Position numbers and translations under genes: made by a program. The notes under the pieces are model-generated. The model saw only the letters and a program-made list of their open reading frames with translations, did not search any database and was not told where the DNA came from. 64,000 bases of DNA, taken from Nostoc sp. LEGE 06077. GTDB taxonomy: Bacteria > Cyanobacteriota > Cyanobacteriia > Cyanobacteriales > Nostocaceae. Below, in pieces: positions 30,801 through 39,294 of the stretch (position 1 is the first letter of the stretch; every line of letters starts with the position of its first letter). The stretch is taken from NCBI RefSeq assembly GCF_015207705.1, contig NZ_JADEWI010000002.1:1-64000 (forward strand), written 5' to 3'.

Positions 30801-33714
30801 AACCAACATAACCAACAACAGAAGTGTTGGCATTACCGTACTGGATTGACAATTCTACTTGTTTCAAAGTCACTAGGGGAAATAATTCTGGTTTACAAGC
30901 ATAGGTAGCAGCCCCAACCTTAACTAAAATCCGCATAGCAGCTAAGACACCTGGATCAATCATCTGTGGGAGATTGAGCAATTCACTTGGCGATCGCCCA
31001 TTTAGTTGCAGGGCGATCGCTTGAAATGCTGCCGGAATTTCTTCTGGTACAGGTTGTTTCGGCAGATGAATACCTAACTGACTGAGGACATCTAAGGCCA
31101 TCTCAATGGCGAAAATAAATTGACCTTGGTTGGTGTAAGCCTCTAGCTTGACCTCGGCAATTTTGATAGTATCAGTCAGGGTTTGCGCCTGTTGCTGAAT
31201 CTTTGTCGCATATTGTTCCATCACCTCAAGATTGCCTTGTAAATAGGCAGCTTCGGTAGCTAAATTATGCAGATTCAATGTGAGGGAATATTGGTCATCC
31301 CAGGCAGATTGACCTAACAATTCTAAGCCACTAGTGGCATATTCCAAAGCACTAGTATAAGCAGTAGCGACAAGGGCTTTTTGACTTGCTTTGAAGTTAT
31401 ATTCCGCCAGCAAAAGTTTTTCGGCTATGTCGGTAATTAAACTTTGTCCTAAGTTCAGTTGGCTGACAATTTCAAACAAATGTTCTTCTTGTTGCTCATC
31501 AGCACTATCTTGCAGTAAAAGTCTGCCAATTTGGAGATGTGTAGCTTGCTTTTGCTGTTCAGGAATCAGTGAATATGCAGCTTGCTGAACGCGGTCATGG
31601 AGAAACTTATATGTAACAAATTGCTCATTTTTATCAGTTAAATTTTGATTTTCTTGGTCTACATAAAATTTGTAAACCTCACTTTGAGGTAAGATTAAAC
31701 CTGCTTGTAAAGCATTCCACAAATCAGCAGCAGTTTCTCTAGCTGATTGTTGGCAAACTACTCCTAAAGTTTTTAAATCAAAATGATTTCCGATACAAGC
31801 TGCTAATTGCAATACTTTTTGCGTAGAGGATGGCAGTCTTTGCAATTGTAATGCCATAAACTCCACCACATCATCAGTCAGCGATCGCTGGTTGATTTGA
31901 GCAATATCACATTGCCAGTATCCTTGGGCAAAATTGAAGTAAATCAGTCCATCTTGGTGTAGACCTTTGAGAAATTGGGTGCTAAAAAATGGATTGCCTT
32001 GAGTTTTCTGATATACCAGATGTGAAAGTGGTAAAGATAATTCTGCTGTACAACCCAAAGTATCAGCAACCAACTGATTCAATGTTAATTCACTTAAAGG
32101 TTGTAAGTTGATGCTATTAATTTTGCCCTGAATTCTCACAATTTCATCCAAGGTCAACATCAAAGGATGCCCAGGAAATACTTCGTTGTCTCGGTAAGCT
32201 CCAATTAACAGCAAATAACCACTATCAGAGTGAATAATTAATGATTTAATTAGTTGTAAAGAACCAGAATCAGCCCATTGCAAGTCATCTAAGAAAATTA
32301 CTAAGGGATGTGCTTTAGTCGCAAATATTTGAATAAAATTTTGGAGTAATAAATTAAAGCGATGTTGTGCTGCTGTTCCTAATAATTCTTGTACAGGTGG
32401 TTGTTTACCAATGATTTTCTCTAATTCAGGAATAACATCAATAATTACCTGGCCGTTTTCGCCTAAAACTTGGAGAATTTTAGCTTGCCATTTTTGCAGT
32501 TGGCGATCGCTTTCGGTTAATAACTGCCGGATTAAATCGCCGAAAGCTTGGACAAAAGCCGAAAAGGGAATATTGCGGTTGAATTGGTCAAATTTCCCTT
32601 TAATAAAATAACTGCGTTGCTTAACAATCGGTTTGTGAACTTCGTTGACAACAGCAGTTTTGCCAATCCCAGAAAAACCAGTTACCAGAACTAGTTCGCT
32701 ACGAGAGTCTGGTGAGTCTTGAATATCGGCAATTCGGGCAAATGCTGCCAGTATTTGCTGAACTTCGGTTTCTCTGCCGTATAATTTCTCTGGGATGATG
32801 AAGCGATCGCAAATATCCCACTCACCAATCTCAAAATTAACAATCCTTCCTGTCGCTTTTAGCTGGGAAAGGCAGATTTCTAAATCATGTTTTAACCCTA
32901 AAGCACTCTGATAGCGGTCTTCAGCATTCTTCGCCATCAGTTTCTGGATCATATTATCCAACACTTGCGAAATCTGCTCACTGTTCACTGTTAACTGTTT
33001 ACTGTTTACGGAAGCAGGCATTTTCGCAATGTGACAATGCACCAATTCCATCGAGTCTTCACAGTTAAAGGGTAATTCTCCTGTTAACAGTTCAAAAAAT
33101 GTCACCCCTAAAGAATAAAAATCACTGCGATAATCAATCCCACGGTTCATCCGTCCAGTTTGTTCAGGAGATAAATAGGCCAGGGTTCCTTCTAAAATAT
33201 TGGGATTAATCAGAGTTTGAGTTTCTTTAGGCAAAAGAGAAGCAATACTAAAATCTATCAGTTTAATTTCGTGAGTTTGGGGATTAATCAAAATGTTGGC
33301 GGGTTTAATATCTTTGTGGATGACCCGATTTTGATAAAGGTAGTTGAGAATATCACACATTTGCAGCGCAATGATCAAAAACTCCTGCACTGTTAACTGT
33401 TGATTTTTCAGATATTCTCGCAATGAGATACCGCCAAAATCAGCCATGACTAAGGCATAGCCATTGCGATATACTTCTAAACTTAAAGGACAAACAATAC
33501 CAGGGAAATTGAGGTTTTTAGTAATTGTGTACTGGTTGTGGAATTGTAAGAGTTCACTAAAGGTGGGATACTCGCGGTTGAGTAATTTGATGACAACAGG
33601 TTGTTGGTCTGCTTGTCGAATACCTCGGTAAACAACAGTTCTAGACCCAGCATAGAGTTGTTCCGTTAGTTGGTAGCCGAGGATTGTGACTGTTGTATCC
33701 ACGGGAGTATTCAT
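27859..33714 (-). CDS. HstK-type fusion: Ser/Thr kinase, AAA ATPase, GAF, PAS and histidine kinase (copy 2)
   Basis: A 1951-residue paralogue of the preceding gene, colinear with it along its length. It has a Ser/Thr kinase (HKDIKPANIL, DFS instead of DFG), an ATPase with GFSGIGKT and FLDDLQWAD, the same helical middle, a GAF domain, then an extra PAS domain (about 1560-1690, FRNLANNIPGVVYQF to DGVVIDVSDRKLAE) not present in copy 1, and a histidine kinase (VAHEMNNPLGF; GNGTGLGLAIARQI). The 73-bp gap to copy 1 suggests an operon. STRR heptamers encode an insertion in the kinase C-lobe. The PAS gain, or its loss from copy 1, is the main structural difference. Confidence 0.93.
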   Translation of the reverse strand: MNTPVDTTVTILGYQLTEQLYAGSRTVVYRGIRQADQQPVVIKLLNREYPTFSELLQFHNQYTITKNLNFPGIVCPLSLEVYRNGYALVMADFGGISLREYLKNQQLTVQEFLIIALQMCDILNYLYQNRVIHKDIKPANILINPQTHEIKLIDFSIASLLPKETQTLINPNILEGTLAYLSPEQTGRMNRGIDYRSDFYSLGVTFFELLTGELPFNCEDSMELVHCHIAKMPASVNSKQLTVNSEQISQVLDNMIQKLMAKNAEDRYQSALGLKHDLEICLSQLKATGRIVNFEIGEWDICDRFIIPEKLYGRETEVQQILAAFARIADIQDSPDSRSELVLVTGFSGIGKTAVVNEVHKPIVKQRSYFIKGKFDQFNRNIPFSAFVQAFGDLIRQLLTESDRQLQKWQAKILQVLGENGQVIIDVIPELEKIIGKQPPVQELLGTAAQHRFNLLLQNFIQIFATKAHPLVIFLDDLQWADSGSLQLIKSLIIHSDSGYLLLIGAYRDNEVFPGHPLMLTLDEIVRIQGKINSINLQPLSELTLNQLVADTLGCTAELSLPLSHLVYQKTQGNPFFSTQFLKGLHQDGLIYFNFAQGYWQCDIAQINQRSLTDDVVEFMALQLQRLPSSTQKVLQLAACIGNHFDLKTLGVVCQQSARETAADLWNALQAGLILPQSEVYKFYVDQENQNLTDKNEQFVTYKFLHDRVQQAAYSLIPEQQKQATHLQIGRLLLQDSADEQQEEHLFEIVSQLNLGQSLITDIAEKLLLAEYNFKASQKALVATAYTSALEYATSGLELLGQSAWDDQYSLTLNLHNLATEAAYLQGNLEVMEQYATKIQQQAQTLTDTIKIAEVKLEAYTNQGQFIFAIEMALDVLSQLGIHLPKQPVPEEIPAAFQAIALQLNGRSPSELLNLPQMIDPGVLAAMRILVKVGAATYACKPELFPLVTLKQVELSIQYGNANTSVVGYVGYGLLLCGILEDFSTGYEFGQLALQLCDRLNEKEFYGRTLVLAHFYITFCTNHAQETLAPLKQAYQCSLEGGDLVFAGFGGFTYCLHSYLTGQPLNELIQDINIYSHGIQQISQQTALNFTKSCQQTVLNLLGQVNNPVVLTGAAMDEANMLETLHQSGDQSGLWFLLINKLCLCFWFGEYSQTLDIAQQAKQYVGGGAGTFNVPLFYFYESLALLATSGDSEIITANLEILHKRALYAPMNFQHKYDLVKAEQHRVLGQKTEALELYDRAVAGAKANGYIQEEALANELAAKFYLDWGKATVAQAYMQQAYYCYAHWGAKAKTDDLEAKYPHLLSAILQQRQLNLSPQETISTATIATYTSQTSSSNSTSFSTNLDFGAILKASRALLSAIKLEELITNLMQVLLQNSGAQKIALILPEKADWTVAAVATVENLAQPVFSPHPLDRSTDVPIKMIYAVKHTLQPIIIHDMTKEYNWEADSYIQQYLPKSTVCTPIVNQGKLIGVLYLENSLTTEVFTSERIEILDLICTQAAISLENARLYRDSQNYAQQLEQSLAQQQASQVQFRNLANNIPGVVYQFRLSPDGVMSVPYISSGCYELYGVAPEDVMAGRLSLYTLHHPEDDPGIAQAITESAQNLTPFGQEWRIILSSGKIKWIQSNARPELQADGAIIWDGVVIDVSDRKLAEAIIKQKSQELEQAIHNLQQAQLQMVQNEKMSALGNLVAGVAHEMNNPLGFIVASLKQVKPTVVDIFAHLKIYQDSFPNINEKILDHAEEIDLEYILEDLPKVIDAMVIACDRLKNISTSLRTFSRADKDYKVPFNIHHGIDSTILILKHRLKANEKRPAIVVVTDYGNIPSVDCFPGQLNQVFMNILANAIDALEDSNSERNFEEIELNPNQINIQTSLDNQQLKISITDNGKGMSEEIKTKIFDHLFTTKAVGNGTGLGLAIARQIVEDTHGGKLSCHSVLGVGTEFIIKIPG
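32977..33011 (-). repeat. STRR heptamers inside the second kinase coding sequence
   Basis: Plus strand: CTCACTG, TTCACTG, TTAACTG, TTTACTG, TTTACGG. These five heptamers in 35 bp encode a SVNSKQLTVNSEQ-like insertion. A shorter TTAACTG copy lies in the same gene near 33390. It is a different heptamer family from that in the neighbouring paralogue. Confidence 0.88.
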
Positions 33715-33794
33715 TTCTCAATTCCTCAGTACAGAATTTTGATTGTGAAATTAATACATTTATTGTTCCCGTAGCTTCAGTATTCTTAACAGCG

Positions 33795-36677
33795 CTACAC
33801 AGCTAAAGGTAATAACAAGCGGCTAACAACCCGATGATCTGGTAATTGATAAAAATGTAACTCTCCACCTAACTGCTGCATTAGCTGTTGACAAATAAGC
33901 AGGTGTAAAGCAGGTGGTTGGTTAAGATATGACGTGACTAGGATATCTTTGGGGGTCTGATTTTGCAGTGCTGCTAGTAGGTGCGGTTCAATCACGCCAT
34001 TATCTGTAATGGAAAGTTCTAGCAACCCTTCTTCTAAGCGGCGACACCAGATGTCTATCCTACCGCCACTTTGAGAACGGTTACAGGCGACAACCAACAA
34101 TTCATACAGGACTAATTCAAATTTGACGATATCACCAGCGATCGCTAATGATGATGGATAACTAGATGGTTGCAATCCTTTGAGAAATATCCCACTGTTA
34201 CCGGAATCTGTATCTGTCGCGGATTGTCCTAAACCATGTACCCCTGCCCAAAGTTTACGTTGTTTAAGTAAATTATCGACTCGTTCGAGCGATCGCTTCA
34301 ACAAAGTGGCGATGGGCATAGTTTCCGAACTCTGATGTAATTGCCACTGCTCAAGTTTGACTAGGGCAGTCATGGCCGCTGTTGTATGATCTAATTGCCG
34401 CAGTAATAGTTTATATCGCGTCTGTGTGAGTTCATTGGTGGGAATACCTACATCTTCAATTTGGCTTAATAACTGTGTTGCTGTTCTTTGAATTTCCTCT
34501 AGGCGACGATGTTTGTACCAATTGAGTTGGCGCAATTCTTGGTTTGTGGACTCTAGTAGTTTGGTGATTTGTTGCTGACGACGCGACCAAGCTAATTGTG
34601 TCACTAGAGTTTCTGTAGCATTAAGGCTTTGTGGTGTCCAATGTCGTTCTCGTCGATCTGCAACTAATAATACACCTGTGGGTGCATAATCAGCAGCGGT
34701 GCGGAGGGCGATCGCTAAAACTTGACCAATACCTTGCCCATTTAACCATTTTCTGGTTTCTGGTGGCAAATCATCGGCATACACACACACATAATCATCT
34801 TTAGATAATGCCCACTGAATGATAGCCTCAGTTTGGATTGGGATTTGTTGGTCTGCCACAACCCCAAACCGATTATCTTGAATCACTCCTGGGATAATTT
34901 CCGCAAAATTATCTCCAGGCAACCACGATAACAGCATGACTAAAGGAGAATTGAGAACAGTGGCGATTTGTTCTATGGCTGTGTGTTCGAGATGTTTTGT
35001 TTCAGACTCCGTTGTGGCGCTTTGGGCTTTTTGGAGAATACGGACGCATTGCTGCATACTAGAGAGAATTTGCTGCTGTTGTTCCGTATCAGATTGTAGT
35101 TGCCACTGGCGGATAATTACACCAATTTGTTGACTGACAGCCCATAACAATTCCTTTTCTAAGCTGGCCCAACTACGATTCGTTTCGTGGGCAATGACTA
35201 AAAGTGCGCTGGGTATATGACCTTGAGTACAGTTACAAACCAACAGCGATCGCGTACCATGTTCTAATAACAGCGGTCGCCAATTAAAAAACCGCAAATC
35301 TTCTTCTATATTCTGCACTTCTACTGCCGTTGTGCCTGACTTCAACATCTGCTCATCCATATCTTTGAGCGCATTGAAGGTAAATGTTAAGGGACGACGA
35401 TTTTGTGGTTGGCTTTGAAAAATAATTTGATAACTATGCAGATTCGGGTTGTACTGTAAGAGGAAAAAGCGCGTAGCAGCAAAGCGCGTTAACACTTTAG
35501 TTGCACAGTTGCGTAAGGTTACTTGCAGATCATCTTCGTTATAAATAGCTTGAGCAACTTGGCTTGTTAATTGAGCATCATCTTGAATTTGCTTAATGGT
35601 AGTGTCCATAGTTTCGGTAGGTGCAACTAAAGAAATTAGCCCCGCGGCACTTTGAACAAAATTTTTGTCCCCCTCTGTCCAAATACGCGGTTCATTGGCC
35701 TCCACCGCCAAAAAACCCAGTAGTTCCTTTTGCCAAAGAATAGGTGCGGCTAACAGCGATCGCACTTGTAAGCGTTGTAATACCTTGGCAGTAAAATGAC
35801 TTTTTAGGGAACTACGCTCATCACCAATCCAGACAATTTGATTAACGGATAAAGCATAATAAAATTCGCTTAAATCCTGTACTGTCATCCCCGCTGCTAT
35901 TTGCTGTTTGCTGTCCTGGCGATTGATATTGGCTAGTTGATTACTCATCCGACACCAAAAATAACGCCCTTGTCGCTCAAACCAGTAAATATTTGTGCGG
36001 CTAGGTGAGACAAATTGATGTGTTGTCTGTACAACTGATTTGAGCTTTTGGTCTAAGTTATTGAGAGTACGTAAATTTTCTAATAAGTGTAAGATTGGCT
36101 GATCAAGATGCTTCGTTTGCTGTTGCTGCAAATTCACTTCCTTTTGATAAAGCGCTGCCCCCAGTTCGCCTAATACCATTAATAAACGAGCTTTGGCATC
36201 CCCTGGTAACAAATATCCCCAACGTTCGGAACCAAATAATAATAAACCTAAAAAACGGTCTCTATAGCGAATAGGTAAAACAATAGTTCCTTGAATATTA
36301 AATTTTTTGCCAATTTCTTGCCATTCCGCTGCGCGGGGTTCCAGGCGCAAATCTGCCACACCCAAAGGACGCTGTTCAATGACTACCTGTTCTAAAAGTC
36401 CACCAGGATTCAGTGCTACCTGTTTGCGTAAAAATTTGCTGTCACCATCAGGTGCCACACCACCTTTACCAATTAATGTATGTTTTGGCAGGTCATATAA
36501 AGCAATCCAAATCAGATTGTAGTCAAACTGTTCTCTAATATAAGAAATAGTAGTATCAATCAAAACATCAACATTATCCTCTTCCCTAATCGTTTGGAGG
36601 ACACGTCCCAAAGCAATGATTGGTTGTTCGGCGGCTATTGGTCTTTGTGGCTGCCCCATTGGATTTTGCGTTGACAT
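33795..36677 (-). CDS. Multi-GAF protein with a degenerate histidine-kinase-like C-terminus
   Basis: A 960-residue soluble protein with several GAF-like segments (about 20-180, 215-350, 375-535, 560-700). A helical dimerisation-like region (about 700-790) follows, then a C-terminal segment (about 860-960) that resembles a histidine-kinase ATPase: FELVLYELLVVACNRS in the N-box position and LSITDNGVIEPHLL in the G1 position. A clear HisKA phosphorylation motif (HE.NNP or SHEFRTP) is missing and the G2 glycine loop is absent (LNQPPALHLLICQQL). It may therefore be a non-catalytic sensor partner. It is first in the leftward signalling block, 80 bp upstream of the 1951-residue kinase. Confidence 0.82.
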   Translation of the reverse strand: MSTQNPMGQPQRPIAAEQPIIALGRVLQTIREEDNVDVLIDTTISYIREQFDYNLIWIALYDLPKHTLIGKGGVAPDGDSKFLRKQVALNPGGLLEQVVIEQRPLGVADLRLEPRAAEWQEIGKKFNIQGTIVLPIRYRDRFLGLLLFGSERWGYLLPGDAKARLLMVLGELGAALYQKEVNLQQQQTKHLDQPILHLLENLRTLNNLDQKLKSVVQTTHQFVSPSRTNIYWFERQGRYFWCRMSNQLANINRQDSKQQIAAGMTVQDLSEFYYALSVNQIVWIGDERSSLKSHFTAKVLQRLQVRSLLAAPILWQKELLGFLAVEANEPRIWTEGDKNFVQSAAGLISLVAPTETMDTTIKQIQDDAQLTSQVAQAIYNEDDLQVTLRNCATKVLTRFAATRFFLLQYNPNLHSYQIIFQSQPQNRRPLTFTFNALKDMDEQMLKSGTTAVEVQNIEEDLRFFNWRPLLLEHGTRSLLVCNCTQGHIPSALLVIAHETNRSWASLEKELLWAVSQQIGVIIRQWQLQSDTEQQQQILSSMQQCVRILQKAQSATTESETKHLEHTAIEQIATVLNSPLVMLLSWLPGDNFAEIIPGVIQDNRFGVVADQQIPIQTEAIIQWALSKDDYVCVYADDLPPETRKWLNGQGIGQVLAIALRTAADYAPTGVLLVADRRERHWTPQSLNATETLVTQLAWSRRQQQITKLLESTNQELRQLNWYKHRRLEEIQRTATQLLSQIEDVGIPTNELTQTRYKLLLRQLDHTTAAMTALVKLEQWQLHQSSETMPIATLLKRSLERVDNLLKQRKLWAGVHGLGQSATDTDSGNSGIFLKGLQPSSYPSSLAIAGDIVKFELVLYELLVVACNRSQSGGRIDIWCRRLEEGLLELSITDNGVIEPHLLAALQNQTPKDILVTSYLNQPPALHLLICQQLMQQLGGELHFYQLPDHRVVSRLLLPLAV

Positions 36678-36814
36678 CGATTTTTATATATAAGATGCCC
36701 AGAAAAGCAGCCTAAGTTATATGCGGTTAGGCAAAATTAAAGTTATGGGTAAAGAGTCAATGGTCATTTTGTCATCTCTCATCCCTACTCACCACGCCCC
36801 ATTCCCTGATTCAC

Positions 36815-37939
36815 ATGGATATTTATCAAGTTGCTCTTCGTCCACTACTGTTCAACGTACTGAAAACGGATGCAGAGTGGCTACATTATCAGGCTATTCG
36901 CAGTTTAGACTGGTTATCACAGACAAATAATGCTCCGGCTGGCTTGGTCAATCAAAGCTTACAGCAGTCTTTGTCTGTGTGCGATCGCCGTCTGGAACAA
37001 AATTTATTTGGGCTAAATTTCCCTAACCCCCTGGGTTTAGCAGCGGGTTTTGATAAGGATGGGGTAGGCGCAAAAATTTGGTCTAACTTTGGTTTTGGTT
37101 TCGCTGAGTTGGGAACTGTGACTTTCCACCCCCAACCGGGAAATCCTCAACCCCGGTTATTTCGCTTACCTTTAGATCAAGCTGTTCTTAACAGGATGGG
37201 TTTTAATAATCAAGGTGCAGCAGTTATGGCCGCTAGGTTAGCAGCACAAAAAGATGTTACGCACACAATACCCATCGGCATAAATCTAGGGAAATCCAAA
37301 ATTACCCCGTTAGAAGCCGCCGCCGCAGATTATCTCAATAGTTTTCGCTTGCTGAAAGAATTAGGCGATTATTTTGTAGTGAATGTATCTTCACCCAATA
37401 CACCAGGATTGCGATCGCTCCAAGATGCCTCTATGCTCAGTGCTATCTTGGACGTACTACAAACAGAAAACACTCCACAAAAACCAGTATTTGTCAAGAT
37501 AGCGCCAGATTTAGAATGGGAAGCGATCGCCGACATTATTGGCTTGGCTAAAACCTACCAACTCGCAGGAATCATCGCCACAAACACCACCATTCGCCGT
37601 GATGGACTGAAAACCCAGGTAATTCACCCAACTGGTAAACCACCGCAAGAAGAAGCTGGCGGAATTAGTGGTGCGCCATTGCGCGATCGCTCCACAGAAG
37701 TAATTAAGTTTATTTGGCAGCAAACCCAAGGGCAAATTCCCATTATCGGGGTTGGTGGCATATTTTCCCCAGAAGACGCTTGGGAAAAAATCACTGCGGG
37801 AGCCAGTCTAATTCAAGTTTATACAGGCTGGATTTATGAAGGCCCAATGATGGTAAGCCGAATTTTGAATGGTTTGCTATCTAAGTTAGAGCAAAACAAA
37901 TTAAATTCCATCACCGAAGCGATTGGATTAAAAGTATGA
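36815..37939 (+). CDS. pyrD: Dihydroorotate dehydrogenase (quinone), class 2
   Basis: A 374-residue membrane-associated flavoenzyme oxidising dihydroorotate to orotate in pyrimidine synthesis, passing electrons to quinone. The N-terminal helical extension ([15 protein letters not shown]...[13 protein letters not shown]) is the quinone tunnel that marks class 2. Other motifs are [53 protein letters not shown] (catalytic Ser), [16 protein letters not shown] and [15 protein letters not shown]. The coding sequence ends inside an STRR array, so the C-terminus is LKV. It is divergent from the multi-GAF gene. Confidence 0.96.
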   Translation: MDIYQVALRPLLFNVLKTDAEWLHYQAIRSLDWLSQTNNAPAGLVNQSLQQSLSVCDRRLEQNLFGLNFPNPLGLAAGFDKDGVGAKIWSNFGFGFAELGTVTFHPQPGNPQPRLFRLPLDQAVLNRMGFNNQGAAVMAARLAAQKDVTHTIPIGINLGKSKITPLEAAAADYLNSFRLLKELGDYFVVNVSSPNTPGLRSLQDASMLSAILDVLQTENTPQKPVFVKIAPDLEWEAIADIIGLAKTYQLAGIIATNTTIRRDGLKTQVIHPTGKPPQEEAGGISGAPLRDRSTEVIKFIWQQTQGQIPIIGVGGIFSPEDAWEKITAGASLIQVYTGWIYEGPMMVSRILNGLLSKLEQNKLNSITEAIGLKV

Positions 37940-37960
37940 AGGCTAAAGTATGAAGTCTGA
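37933..37960 (+). repeat. STRR heptamer repeat carrying the pyrD stop codon
   Basis: Units AGTATGA, AGGCTAA, AGTATGA, AGTCTGA, identical to the array after glmU except for one base. The TGA stop of pyrD (37937-37939) lies in the first unit. Inverse heptamers (TTCATAC, TTCACAC) follow at about 38010-38035 and could pair with it as a transcript-end hairpin. Confidence 0.92.
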
Positions 37961-38031
37961 AAAGTATAGATGCGTAGCAGCTTGCTAGGACAAAGAATGA
38001 AATTTATCTTTCATACTTCACACTTCATACT

Positions 38032-38763
38032 TCATGACTCTTCTAAGGGAAAGAACTCCTTAGTTTTTTCCGAGAAACTCCAAGCTATACCATCAGGATC
38101 GCGGCTGCGAGTCCATTCGGGAAACTCTGGATCATTGCGACGCTTGTAGACAGTGCTGGAATAAACATTAAGTCGTTTCGCTAATTCCGATTGAATCAGC
38201 GAACCAAAAATTAACTGTTTTGCTAAATTTGGTTTAACTTCTGTATGAGTTGCTGGGGGTGCTAATTCAACCTCTGGTTCTAATTCTGCTGATACTGCTT
38301 GAGCTACTGGCGGCGCTAAAAGCGATCGCGCAGCTGTTGTGACAGGTTGAGCAGACAGAGTTTTGACAGGCTCGCTACTGTCAAGAATATTACCCAAAAT
38401 ACTGGCTGTAATAAAGTAATAAACTTCACTGCCAGAACCAGCATTGACTATACTTGCACCAAACTCTGAAGCTTTGCCATCGAGGTAACGTTTTGCCGTG
38501 GGGCCAGGAAAACTACCGCGAATTGCCAAATCCATTGGTGTAATTTTGCCCTGGTTTTCCCGAACTAACTGATGGAAAACCGGGTTAACTCGCTGACACC
38601 ATTGTTGCCATTGATATTGTTGCCAGATATTGAAACCAATAATCAAAACAACCAGCGCCAGCAAAAATCTCCAGGTAGAAACCAGGAAAATTATTAAAAA
38701 CGATATTGGCAAAAGTAGAACGAGAAAACCCTTCCCGCTACTTTCCATTGTTTTTTCACTCAT
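38032..38763 (-). CDS. Cyanobacterial membrane protein of unknown function
   Basis: A 243-residue protein starting at the ATG at 38761-38763. A TTG 15 bp upstream is less likely. It has two close hydrophobic segments (about 14-45) in the N-terminal 50 residues, then a soluble part. The C-terminal 60 residues (SLIQSELAKRLNVYSSTVYKRRNDPEFPEWTRSRDPDG) look like a helix-turn-helix of the kind that recognises DNA or acts as a protein-binding module. I do not recognise a named family. A membrane-tethered regulator is possible. It converges on pyrD, and its stop is separated from that gene by heptamer repeats. Confidence 0.78.
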   Translation of the reverse strand: MSEKTMESSGKGFLVLLLPISFLIIFLVSTWRFLLALVVLIIGFNIWQQYQWQQWCQRVNPVFHQLVRENQGKITPMDLAIRGSFPGPTAKRYLDGKASEFGASIVNAGSGSEVYYFITASILGNILDSSEPVKTLSAQPVTTAARSLLAPPVAQAVSAELEPEVELAPPATHTEVKPNLAKQLIFGSLIQSELAKRLNVYSSTVYKRRNDPEFPEWTRSRDPDGIAWSFSEKTKEFFPLEES

Positions 38764-39128
38764 GCCGATTTTTGCCAAGCGAATTTTTTGGGAAATAATT
38801 TATTATATTGGCAAAAATTGGGACGTGTTTTTGTATCGTTTGGCAAAATTACGGAAAAATCTTCAAGTGCGATCGCTAATCTGAACTACTTAACACCCAA
38901 CCAATCTAGATTTTCGGCAAAAATAGGCAAAAAGATTTTCCCTCCCAAACTCTCTCCAGCAAAAACAAAATTTTTACATAAACATTAAGAAATATTTCCC
39001 TACTCAAATTCCTTCAACCTCCTCGCCCCTCTGCGTTTAAAAATATATCCCTCTCTTCCCCTTGACATTCAAAATTACATATACTACATTAATGTTACAA
39101 GCTGATTTTCCCAAAGGAGTTAGCCTCA
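38764..39128. other. Leader and promoter region of the tRNA-like/Y RNA array
   Basis: AT-rich spacer between a leftward gene and the rightward RNA array. It contains a HIP1-like site near 38870 and the promoter-like sequence at 39062-39090. No open frame can be supported. Confidence 0.4.
39062..39090 (+). promoter_or_regulatory. Putative sigma70-type promoter of the Y RNA/rsr array
   Basis: A perfect -35 box TTGACA (39062-39067) lies 17 bp from TACATT (39085-39090, four of six matches to TATAAT). A better-matching TATACT at 39080 has too short a spacing. Transcription would begin near 39097, about 30 nt before the first tRNA-like unit. No comparable promoter is evident between the units, which suggests one long precursor. 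Confidence 0.5.
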
Positions 39129-39258
39129 GTAGCGGATAGCTCAAATACCAGAGCGCCCCCCTTGCCTGTAAAGGCCGACATATCGAGGGTTATCGCAAAT
39201 AACTTAACATCCTTGAGAAAAAATTCTGGAGGTGCAGGTGAAAATCCTGCTCCGCTAC
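39129..39258 (+). ncRNA. tRNA-like Y RNA, unit 1 (divergent)
   Basis: About 130 nt. An 8-bp acceptor stem (GTAGCGGA with TCCGCTAC), a D-arm stem GCTC/GAGC with a non-standard loop, and a T stem GCAGG/CCTGC with degenerate loop TGAAAAT frame an insertion. The insertion contains CCTTGCCT-GTAA-AGGCCGAC, a GNRA-capped Y-type hairpin (GGCCGAC at 39173-39179). The strand that in units 2-5 precedes the hairpin (ATCCTT...) here follows it, near 39208, so the stem may be permuted. The GGCCGAAG signature is altered to GGCCGAC. This unit may be decaying or specialised. Confidence 0.7.
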
Positions 39259-39294
39259 ACCCAACCAAAGTGCTGAGTAAAAAACAATTCTTAT

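Noticed and set aside
18843-37960. Heptamer arrays as possible CRISPR repeats
   Set aside because: Units are 7 bp with no spacers and occur at gene ends. No cas genes are present.
38032-38763. Calling the membrane protein next to pyrD a transcription factor
   Set aside because: The C-terminal HTH-like pattern is suggestive only, and the membrane segments and unknown family do not support a firm call.
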